Positions 32,106 to 39,889 of a stretch of 39,889 bases of DNA are shown here, in pieces (within the stretch, counting starts at the first letter, position 1; every line of letters begins with the position of its first letter). Origin of the DNA: a virus; IMG/VR virus record IMGVR_UViG_3300032073_000071, positions 1 to 39,889 of that record. One strand, given 5' to 3'. Below the pieces are notes generated by a model, which searched no databases, was not told where the DNA came from, and saw only the letters and a program-made list of their open reading frames with translations. The position numbers and the translations under genes were made by a program.

Positions 32106-33329
32106 ATGCCACAACCCGACGGAGGACTATTAACCGAAACAAATTCGCAATATTACGCAGGATCTCAAGTGTTTATCGCAACGGCTGATCAAACTACCTT
32201 TACAGCTACATTTAATACAGATATAAGTTTTGGTAGTTATGATCCTACAGAATCTGAATATAATAATAATAACTTTAGATTATATACTAGTGCTACAGGT
32301 GCTCCTGCTTCTTTTACAGAATATATAACTAGCTATACGGTTGTAAATAATGTATTTACTTTACCAGCACAGGCAGATGGTACATATGTAGTAATTCAGC
32401 TTTTAAATCAGTATGGAGGAGAATATGGTAATCGCGATGCTTTTGGTAAAGTAGTAGAAAAAAATTACAATAGTTATTCTTATATAAAAGTACAAGATTT
32501 GGTTAATAATTTTCTTGTAGCTTATGTAGGAGCAGGTAAGTTAATTCCTAGTGTAAAACGTACAGATGTAATTTTTCACACTAAACGAGCATTACAAGAG
32601 TTTAGTTATGATACTCTTAAAAGTATAAAGTCACAAGAGTTAAATATCCCTCCTAGTTTAAGTGTTCCTATTCCACAAGATTATGTAAATTATGTTAACG
32701 TGTCTTGGGTAGATGAATCTGGGCAAACACATATTATATTCCCTAATCGGTTAACAACTAATCCATATACTAAACCCGTACAAGACGCTCAAGGAATTCC
32801 AACTCAAGATAATCAAGGAAGTGATATTACAGGCACATCCTTAACAGAAGAAAGATATAGAGATCAAAATAATGCTATTTTAAAAGAACTAAGAGACGAA
32901 ACAACAGGAAGATTAATTTCAGATGGGTTATATGGTTTTTGGGGAAATTACTTATGGGGTTATGGTCAGAGATATGGAATGCAACCAGAGTTTGCTCAAA
33001 TGAATGGATGGTTTACTATAAATGAAAGAGATGGTAAGTTTTCTTTTTCAAGCGATCTTAAAGATAAGTTAATAGTATTAGAATATATTTCAGATGGATT
33101 ATCTTATGATCAAGATATGAAGGTACCTAAACTAGCTGAAGACGCTGTATATTCTTATATTAGTCACGCTATATTAGCTAGTAGAATAAATCAACCTGAG
33201 TATGTAGTTCAACGTTTACGTAGAGAAAAAAGTGCAAAATTAAGAAACGCAAAAATAAGATTATCAAATATAAAGTCTGATGAATTTATTCAGGTGATGA
33301 GAGGTAAATCTAAATGGATTAAATTTTAA
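32106..33329 (+). CDS. Tail tubular/ring-type adaptor protein (407 aa)
   Basis: It starts MPQPDGGLLTETNSQYYAGS. The first 130 residues form a beta-domain (GSQVFIATADQTTFTATF) resembling neck/fibre-attachment domains. From VKRTDVIFHTKRALQEFSYD on, the layout (helix, LNIPPSLSVPIPQDYVNYVN strand region, then an insert, and EYISDGLSYDQDMKVPKLAE with C-terminal helices) resembles the tail tubular protein A/gp4-like adaptors of short-tailed phages. The C-terminus is strongly basic (RRLRREKSAKLRNAKIRLSN in essence). It would join the portal to the tail. The role is inferred from similarity and order. Confidence 0.7.
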   Translation: MPQPDGGLLTETNSQYYAGSQVFIATADQTTFTATFNTDISFGSYDPTESEYNNNNFRLYTSATGAPASFTEYITSYTVVNNVFTLPAQADGTYVVIQLLNQYGGEYGNRDAFGKVVEKNYNSYSYIKVQDLVNNFLVAYVGAGKLIPSVKRTDVIFHTKRALQEFSYDTLKSIKSQELNIPPSLSVPIPQDYVNYVNVSWVDESGQTHIIFPNRLTTNPYTKPVQDAQGIPTQDNQGSDITGTSLTEERYRDQNNAILKELRDETTGRLISDGLYGFWGNYLWGYGQRYGMQPEFAQMNGWFTINERDGKFSFSSDLKDKLIVLEYISDGLSYDQDMKVPKLAEDAVYSYISHAILASRINQPEYVVQRLRREKSAKLRNAKIRLSNIKSDEFIQVMRGKSKWIKF

Positions 33330-33333
33330 ATAA

Positions 33334-36300
33334 ATGGCGGAAGTTAAAAATGCTTTTATTAAGTCTAAAATGAATAAAGACCTGGATGCCAGGTTGTTAC
33401 CCAATGGGGAATATCGTGAAGGAGTTAATATACAAGTAAGTAAGTCAGAAGGTGCCGACGTTGGAGCGTTAGAAAATGTATTAGGAAACAACAAACTGGT
33501 TGATTTTACAGCGTTAACTGGTGTCAATGATTTATATACTGTTGGTCTTTATACTGATGAGGTAAACAATAATATTTATGTATTTTTAACTGATTATGAC
33601 GACACTAAGTTAACTGACTCTAGTGGTAACAATATATATAACAGTCAACTTTTAAATTATTCTCCTACAGCTAACAACTTTGTATATGTATATAACATTG
33701 CAACACAAGAACCGATCCAACTACTACAAGGATCGTTTTTAAACTTTTCCATTAATTTTCCTATCCATTCTATTAATTTAGTAGAAAATATATTATTTTG
33801 GACAGACAATCGTAATCAACCTAGAAGAATAGAAGTTGACAAAGCTGTTGAAGTTTCCAATTATTACACTACAGAAGATCAAATTTCAGTAGCGTCGTAT
33901 TCTCCGTTTCAACCTATTGAATTATATTATAAATTTGAAGGATTTTATAAAAATGCTGATGGAACCGTTATTCCAGTTAATGCAAATGGAGGAAAAGGTA
34001 TAACAAGCGGTATAACAACAGCTGGAGCAACTACTATTTTATTAACATCAAATGGGTTTGCAGGAATAGATATTAGTGGGGCAGGTAATAAAAATTTAGT
34101 TGGATCTACCATTATAGCTGCGGATGCTAGTACAGGATTACCTATAGATCCATCACCAATCCCTGTTAATACAGTATTATTAAGTTATACTCCTACTACT
34201 ATTGAACTAGGAGATGCTTCTGGGGCTACAGTTGCAACAACAATTGATATTCCTGATGGTTCTATAATATATTTTAATTATAATAGTTTAATAGGTAACG
34301 ATGAATATGTTACAAGCATGCTAGACGTTAGTAGCAAAATGAATCCTGGGGGTACATATGATGTAGCTAAACCCGGAATGACTACTAATACTAATTTTAA
34401 TCCAAATTATAGTGGAGATCCTGATTTTTTAGAAGATAAATTTGTACGTTTTAGTTATAGGTTTAAATATGAAGATGGTACGAATTCTATTATGGCCCCT
34501 TTCACGCAAGCCGCATTTATTCCACAGCAAGATGGATATTTTATGGGTCAAGGAACATTAACAGGAATATCCTTAGATGAAGAAGCAACGTACCGTAGTA
34601 CAGTTGTTGGGTTTATGGAAAATAAAGTTAATAATATTTTATTACAAATTCCATTACCTTTAGATAGTGCTAATAATGGGATAAATGCAAGTAGTTTGTT
34701 TAGTAAACTTAAAGTAGATGAGATTGAAATTTTATATAAAGAATCTGATAGTTTAGCAGTTCAAGTAGTAGATTCTATACCGAGAACTGGAAACACTGGT
34801 TATGAAAGATTTGGAAGTGATACGGTAATAGAATATAATTACCAAGGTACTAAACCATATAAAACTTTACCAGAAAATGAAATAGTTAGAGTATATGACA
34901 AAGTACCAGTAAGAGCTCATGGTCAAGAAATTATAAGTAATCGAGTGGTATATAGTAACTTTCAAAATAAACATACTCCCCCTGAGTCTTTAGATTATAA
35001 TGTAACAATATCAGATAAATATACAAACTTTGTAGTAGATGAACCTGGAAATCCTATATTACCACCATTGGAAAAAACAGTTTCTCGAGAATACCCAATG
35101 CACACGGTAAAGCAGAATAGAAACTATCAAGTAGGAATTGTATTGTCTGATAGATTTGGTAGAAGTTCTACTACCCTTTTATCTTCTTCTAAAACACAGA
35201 GTACTAATGCCGACGATTTAATATTAGATGGTGATACTATATATTTTCCATATAACGATGTTACTCAAGATAGTAGTAATAGCATACATTCATGGCCTGG
35301 TGACTCAATTAAAATATTATTTAATAGTCCGGTACCAGAAAACATAGCGGCTAACGTTAGTACAGGTTGGCCAGGACTATACAATGGAAATCCTGCATTA
35401 AGTAGCTACAACCCTTTGGGTTGGTATTCTTATAAAGTTGTTGTAAAACAAACAGAACAAGAATATTATAATGTATATTTACCTGGTTTAATGAATTTTT
35501 ATCCTAATATTCCAGTTACCCCACCAGACCCAACCGGAACTACTTCTTTTATTACTTTGTTAAATGATAACATTAATAAAGTGCCTAGAGATTTAAGTGA
35601 AGTTGGTCCAGAACAAAAACAATTTAGAAGTTCAGTGGTATTATATGGTAGAGTAGCACCAGAAAATGATGCGGTCACTCCTAATCCTACTTTTAATTAT
35701 CAATTTAACCCCACTCCGTCCGCTGTAAATATTGCTATTCCAGATACAGTATCTACTATTTCAACACAAAATGATATGTTTAATAATCCTGCTGCTGATC
35801 CAGGAGGTGCCAGTCAAACAGTTGAGTATAGTTCTATTTATCAAACTTTATCTAATCCTTTATTAGCTAGAGTAAGTATTGGAGGAAATACTATTGGATC
35901 TTATATTCCTGCCGCTGTAACCACAGCTTATAATACGTGGTTAAGTGTTTATGAAACTGCTCCGGTAGAATCTCGATTAGATATTTATTGGGAAACTACT
36001 TCTAGTGGGACTATTTCACAATTAAATGAAGCTATAAAAGAAGGAACTTCTAATATCAAAGGCTTTACAACAGAAGATTCACCAACAGCGCCAGAAACAT
36101 GGACATTTAACCTTTACGAAGATATAACTCCTGGAGCATCACCCACTGCTTCTTATAACACCGGCACATATACAGAAGTTAGATTCTTTCCTTATGTTGA
36201 AGATAGCAGTGGAACTATTTCAGCCGTTAAAAGAAGCAATATTGAAACAAGTGGATTTAGTGTAAGAAATGGAAATAATACAGTTGTAACAGATAAATTT

Positions 36301-38889
36301 ATTTTAAATAAATATCCGGCCCCTAGTACTTCTAGTGATCCAGATAAATATTCTATTACAATAGCAGCTAATACCTTCTTTTATTTTAACGAAAAATCTG
36401 ATGTAGAAGGTTCTTATACTTTTACTTTTGAAGTAGAAAATTTAGATGGAACTCCTGGAGCTGTAGGCTCACAATATGGGCAAAAAACTAAAGTTGCTTT
36501 AACTGAAAAATTAAGTAATATAAAACCATCTATAGATAATTGTGAAACAAATATAGTAGTATTACCCGGGGCAACTTCTGTTTATACATTTACTGGGGTA
36601 AACGGTAGTGCTGATACTAGTAGAAACACCGATGATTTAACCTGGTCAATGACTCAAAGTCCAGCTGCTGATGGTGGTACTATTCCTCAATTATCAATAA
36701 ACGCTCAAACAGGGGAAGTAACTGTTGATGAAGACGCGTTGATTGATCAGTCAATAACTATGACGGTTGTTTTAAGAGATGCTGGCAATGACTCAAACAC
36801 TTATAATGCTCCTAATAGTTATGCACAGTGTATAACTGCTATAAATGGAAAATTAGGTTATGAAACTTTTGATTTAAATGAAGATTTTTACAGTGTTAAA
36901 AATATGTGTATTAACCAAGGGCCGGAAAGTTCTGGATTTTATTGGGCAACAGTTGATAATAGCAGTACACAAAACCCTGCAGATACTGGACCTTACCCTA
37001 GCGCAAGTAGCGGACCTGGAGGTTCTCCGGTAAACAACGACAATAGAGTTCCTGTTAGTGGATCAGGGAAAATTACTGAAATTGATCCAGGAACTGGAGT
37101 AACTAGTGTTTCAGTAAATACCGCTAATAGCGCGTGTAATACTGCTGGTTGGAGATGGGCAAATACAAATAGAAATGGAACAGTGCAATTTACTGCAAAC
37201 AATTCTGGGTTTGAAACTGAAAATGGAAGAGTTGATGCTACTACTTCAAGAAACACTTATAGTCAACCACAAGCGTGGCTTAAAGAAGGTACCACAGAAC
37301 AACCAGGGGGAACTGCTTATATTATTGTAGATTTTGAATTTACTAATCCTACAAGTTATGATACTACTTTAGGACCACCCTCTGATAGACCTGAGGTTAT
37401 TTGGCCAGTTTATTTACAATATAGACCAACAAATGTTTCGGGGGTTCCCATTGGACCTTGGGAAACTGCTAAGGATATTGAAGGTAATGAAATACGTTTT
37501 GGCGGTACACAAGGAAATAATTATCAAATGCAGGTACCCGCAAATGAAAATGATAAACCAAAATTTGGCCCTAATCCTTTTACAACTGATACAGGTGTGT
37601 TAGATAAATTATCAGAAGCTAAAACACCAGCTACTACTTCAGTAAGTCAAATTAACCCTTTCCCTGCTAAAGAAGATTGTTTTGATGCTTGGTTTGATGG
37701 TATTTCAGCTACAGGTGAACAAGGGCTTAGTTCTGTTGGTAGAAAAATGTTTTGTATAGGTAGAAATCAAGGATATAGAAATGCTTCAACTGGAATACCA
37801 GATTCTCCAGATATGTTTGGAGAATATAGATTATTAACTCGTTATCCTTATAGTAATAACATTGAGGTTAATACTAATAATAAAGTTTTACCTACTTTAA
37901 CACCTGATGGCTGTCCTACTTCAGCGCCATATAATAATCCTCTAACCGCTCAAGTAACACAAAAAGTTTATTTAAGTTTTGGGGATTTTTATAATCCAGT
38001 TCAATTAAGAAATACATATAATAATAATACACTTGTTTCTACTGGATCTCTTGAGCGTGCTTATCAGTATAATATTAGTCCTCCTAAAGATACTAGAACA
38101 GAAGCAGAACAAGCTTATCCTACTCCGCAATCTGGGGGAGTTGGAGGAAGAACAGTGTGGGCTAAAGAATGGGGTTTTAAATATGTTACACAATTTTATA
38201 AAGATTCAGCTTTAAGTGAAATATTTAGACCTAGTGAAGAATGGCCAGCAATTGGCACAGATACTAAATATTATTCCTACGCCACAACAGGTGATTATTT
38301 AAATGCTGATTGGGGAAATGATAATGCTAGCACTAGAAACGGTTCACCTATTTGGACAGATTCTACTGGGTATGTATTTGGACAAAACGTAACAAATAAA
38401 AATCAAGATAGAAAATGGACTGCTCAATTTGATTATTTAGGAGAAAAAATTATAAGTACAGCCCAACCTTGTGCAGCGAATTTAGTAACCCCTGACCCAG
38501 GGCCCACTCAACCTTCTAATACCTATAGTTTTGGAGTAACCGTACTAGAACAAAGTGGATCCTTTTTTACAGTAAATTTTGAAAGTCAAATATATCAAGC
38601 AGCGGCTTTCTCATTAAATATGCTTGAACAATTAACAGGAGGAAAAACTGGAAACGGGGTTCCTCATTACATGCAAAAATCTGTTATATCTATTTTTCAA
38701 CCGGAGGCACCATATACACTTGTAGGAGAAATTAGAAATACTGGATCAGCTACAATACTGAGAACAGAAAATTATATTTCAGGATCATTTGCTATTATTC
38801 AATTAGCTTTTAGAAATATAAGTGGAACACTACCTTTTCAACCAGGTAAAAAATACTTGTGGACTTGGCCGGGTATTACTAGTCCATAA
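33334..38889 (+). CDS. Giant stabilisation-type tail protein (1851 aa)
   Basis: The largest gene. Residues 1-50 (KSKMNKDLDARLLPNGEYRE, then SEGADVGALENVLGN) match the N-terminal signature of the crAss-like 'stabilisation protein', which I recognise from related phages. ILFWTDNRNQPRRIEVDKA near residue 150 is a beta-propeller-like blade motif. Much of the remainder is Thr/Ser/Asn-rich and beta-sheet-like, with YPMHTVKQNRNYQVGIVLSD a conserved-looking block near 590. The C-terminal half has many Cys (SNACNTAGW, KEDCFDAWFDG) and fibronectin- or cadherin-like segments, possibly surface exposed. Such proteins form the outer collar of the short tail. No enzymatic motif is recognised. Confidence 0.75.
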   Translation: MAEVKNAFIKSKMNKDLDARLLPNGEYREGVNIQVSKSEGADVGALENVLGNNKLVDFTALTGVNDLYTVGLYTDEVNNNIYVFLTDYDDTKLTDSSGNNIYNSQLLNYSPTANNFVYVYNIATQEPIQLLQGSFLNFSINFPIHSINLVENILFWTDNRNQPRRIEVDKAVEVSNYYTTEDQISVASYSPFQPIELYYKFEGFYKNADGTVIPVNANGGKGITSGITTAGATTILLTSNGFAGIDISGAGNKNLVGSTIIAADASTGLPIDPSPIPVNTVLLSYTPTTIELGDASGATVATTIDIPDGSIIYFNYNSLIGNDEYVTSMLDVSSKMNPGGTYDVAKPGMTTNTNFNPNYSGDPDFLEDKFVRFSYRFKYEDGTNSIMAPFTQAAFIPQQDGYFMGQGTLTGISLDEEATYRSTVVGFMENKVNNILLQIPLPLDSANNGINASSLFSKLKVDEIEILYKESDSLAVQVVDSIPRTGNTGYERFGSDTVIEYNYQGTKPYKTLPENEIVRVYDKVPVRAHGQEIISNRVVYSNFQNKHTPPESLDYNVTISDKYTNFVVDEPGNPILPPLEKTVSREYPMHTVKQNRNYQVGIVLSDRFGRSSTTLLSSSKTQSTNADDLILDGDTIYFPYNDVTQDSSNSIHSWPGDSIKILFNSPVPENIAANVSTGWPGLYNGNPALSSYNPLGWYSYKVVVKQTEQEYYNVYLPGLMNFYPNIPVTPPDPTGTTSFITLLNDNINKVPRDLSEVGPEQKQFRSSVVLYGRVAPENDAVTPNPTFNYQFNPTPSAVNIAIPDTVSTISTQNDMFNNPAADPGGASQTVEYSSIYQTLSNPLLARVSIGGNTIGSYIPAAVTTAYNTWLSVYETAPVESRLDIYWETTSSGTISQLNEAIKEGTSNIKGFTTEDSPTAPETWTFNLYEDITPGASPTASYNTGTYTEVRFFPYVEDSSGTISAVKRSNIETSGFSVRNGNNTVVTDKFILNKYPAPSTSSDPDKYSITIAANTFFYFNEKSDVEGSYTFTFEVENLDGTPGAVGSQYGQKTKVALTEKLSNIKPSIDNCETNIVVLPGATSVYTFTGVNGSADTSRNTDDLTWSMTQSPAADGGTIPQLSINAQTGEVTVDEDALIDQSITMTVVLRDAGNDSNTYNAPNSYAQCITAINGKLGYETFDLNEDFYSVKNMCINQGPESSGFYWATVDNSSTQNPADTGPYPSASSGPGGSPVNNDNRVPVSGSGKITEIDPGTGVTSVSVNTANSACNTAGWRWANTNRNGTVQFTANNSGFETENGRVDATTSRNTYSQPQAWLKEGTTEQPGGTAYIIVDFEFTNPTSYDTTLGPPSDRPEVIWPVYLQYRPTNVSGVPIGPWETAKDIEGNEIRFGGTQGNNYQMQVPANENDKPKFGPNPFTTDTGVLDKLSEAKTPATTSVSQINPFPAKEDCFDAWFDGISATGEQGLSSVGRKMFCIGRNQGYRNASTGIPDSPDMFGEYRLLTRYPYSNNIEVNTNNKVLPTLTPDGCPTSAPYNNPLTAQVTQKVYLSFGDFYNPVQLRNTYNNNTLVSTGSLERAYQYNISPPKDTRTEAEQAYPTPQSGGVGGRTVWAKEWGFKYVTQFYKDSALSEIFRPSEEWPAIGTDTKYYSYATTGDYLNADWGNDNASTRNGSPIWTDSTGYVFGQNVTNKNQDRKWTAQFDYLGEKIISTAQPCAANLVTPDPGPTQPSNTYSFGVTVLEQSGSFFTVNFESQIYQAAAFSLNMLEQLTGGKTGNGVPHYMQKSVISIFQPEAPYTLVGEIRNTGSATILRTENYISGSFAIIQLAFRNISGTLPFQPGKKYLWTWPGITSP

Positions 38890-38924
38890 TAGTAATAATA
38901 TTAATAAATATGCAATTATAAAAT

Positions 38925-39889
38925 ATGGCGGCAACTATAGAAGTTAAATTTTTCAATAGCTTTATTTTACGTAAAACTGTAGATAGTACTAATGAACCAA
39001 AATGGAATGGGTCTAGAGGGGATGGTACATACCCTCAATCTGCCGTTGCTGGTACCGCTTATTATAATGATTGGGCTGTAGAAGAAGCGCGAATCAGAGG
39101 TGGTTATAATAATACATATGTGGGTCAAGGAGTAAAAGCATATTTAGTAGAAGATAATCCAAATGCTTCTAATAGAATAAACTCTATGATTTATTCAGGT
39201 ATTTTTAATTCAAGAACTGGTATTAATGATACAAATGTATTTTCTGTTGGGCAAGATATAACTAAAAGTGTTGATCCTGCTAATGGAAGTATACAAAAAA
39301 TATATGCTGAAGATTCATATTTGATTATTTTTCAAGAGAAAAAAGTAAGTAGAGCTCCTATTGATAAAGATATTATATACACAGCAGAAGGTAGTCCAAC
39401 TTTAACAGCAAGTAATATGGTAATAGGTAGTGTTCAACCATATGCTGGTAACTTTGGAATTAGTAAAAATCCAGAAAGTTTTGCTGTTTATGGAAGAAGA
39501 AAATATTTTGCTGATAAAGATAGAAGTGCAGTAATGCGTTTATCAAATGATGGACTAACAGAAATATCTCAGTACGGGATGATAGATTTCTTTAGGGATC
39601 AGTTTGCTAGTTTAGGTAATGGTAAATTAACGGGAGGATGGGACATTTATAACAAACAATATGTTTTATCTATACAACCAAAAGATTTGTCTGTACCTTA
39701 TAAAACATTATCTTTTGATGAGCAAATTAATGGTTGGACTAGTTTATATTCATATAAACCTGGAATGATGTTGAGTTTAAAAAATAAATTTTATACTACT
39801 GGTCCATCTACCGTAGGAGAAACAAACACAGCTTCTTTATACCAACACTATGTAGCATCACAGCCAAGAGGTAATTTTTATGGTGCTCA
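38925..39889 (+). CDS. crAss-like tail stabilisation/hub protein, partial (321+ aa)
   Basis: An open frame from ATG 38925 runs to the end of the window and is cut there. It starts MAATIEVKFFNSFILRKTVD. GGYNNTYVGQGVKAYLVEDN, YAGNFGISKNPESFAVYGRR and KYFADKDRSAVMRLSNDGLT are segments I recognise as highly conserved in crAss-like and related short-tailed phages, where the protein is called a stabilisation or tail protein. The pattern of repeated blades suggests a beta-propeller. It begins 36 bases after the preceding gene and probably acts with it in the tail. The full length cannot be judged. Confidence 0.75.
   Translation, partial: MAATIEVKFFNSFILRKTVDSTNEPKWNGSRGDGTYPQSAVAGTAYYNDWAVEEARIRGGYNNTYVGQGVKAYLVEDNPNASNRINSMIYSGIFNSRTGINDTNVFSVGQDITKSVDPANGSIQKIYAEDSYLIIFQEKKVSRAPIDKDIIYTAEGSPTLTASNMVIGSVQPYAGNFGISKNPESFAVYGRRKYFADKDRSAVMRLSNDGLTEISQYGMIDFFRDQFASLGNGKLTGGWDIYNKQYVLSIQPKDLSVPYKTLSFDEQINGWTSLYSYKPGMMLSLKNKFYTTGPSTVGETNTASLYQHYVASQPRGNFYGA

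Overview
The window looks like about 40 kb of the structural half of a lytic, short-tailed phage genome, probably crAss-like (Crassvirales) or a close sister lineage infecting a Bacteroidota host. Three things support this. The protein set and order are right: TerL (741 aa), a very large portal (797 aa) with a long C-terminal coiled coil, a scaffold-like protein, an HK97-type major capsid protein (484 aa), two head-tail ring/adaptor proteins and two stabilisation-type tail proteins. The DNA is strongly AT-rich. Almost no gene has a Shine-Dalgarno sequence; starts follow A/T- or A/C-rich leaders, as is usual in Bacteroidota. There are no integrase, IS, CRISPR or rRNA signals and no convincing tRNA. 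Family names rest on recognising protein sequence without database searches. A marine origin is only an impression.

Layout. (1) Bases 1-647: four tiny minus-strand genes, the first cut by the window edge. Two of them have a nearly identical 43-bp module just upstream. (2) Bases 648-1154: a divergent intergenic region with an imperfect inverted repeat (741-796) and a GC-richer island (about 905-1010). (3) Bases 1155-14753: two small genes, then six adhesin or tail-fibre genes. Three begin with an MAII-x-x-YP module and three with an M(A/S)(L/I)TK module; the latter carry glycine-rich, DUF7483-like and LamG-type domains. (4) Bases 14831-17386: a small protein, GroEL, GroES and a winged-helix-like protein, translationally coupled. 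(5) Bases 17379-22140: a run of small virion or accessory genes, including a likely holin, a protein with an HExxH motif, a 53-aa CGC-motif protein and a 22-aa membrane peptide. Several share a short Ser-Pro-Leu/Phe motif. (6) Bases 22140-25184: a probable tandem GroES-like protein, a candidate small terminase and TerL. (7) Bases 25185-39889: portal, scaffold, capsid protein with a strong terminator behind it, a conserved 274-aa protein with another terminator, two ring/adaptor proteins, an 1851-aa tail protein and the start of a second tail protein running off the right edge.

How the parts fit: TerS/TerL, portal, scaffold and capsid protein build and fill the head, and the chaperonin proteins probably help fold capsid or tail proteins. 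Ring/adaptor and stabilisation proteins form the short tail, and the six adhesins supply host-range variety. The most noteworthy observations are the three-part chaperonin set, the SP(L/F) motif shared by small proteins, a sharply GC-richer patch over the TerL ATPase, and the duplicated control module ahead of the tiny minus-strand genes.
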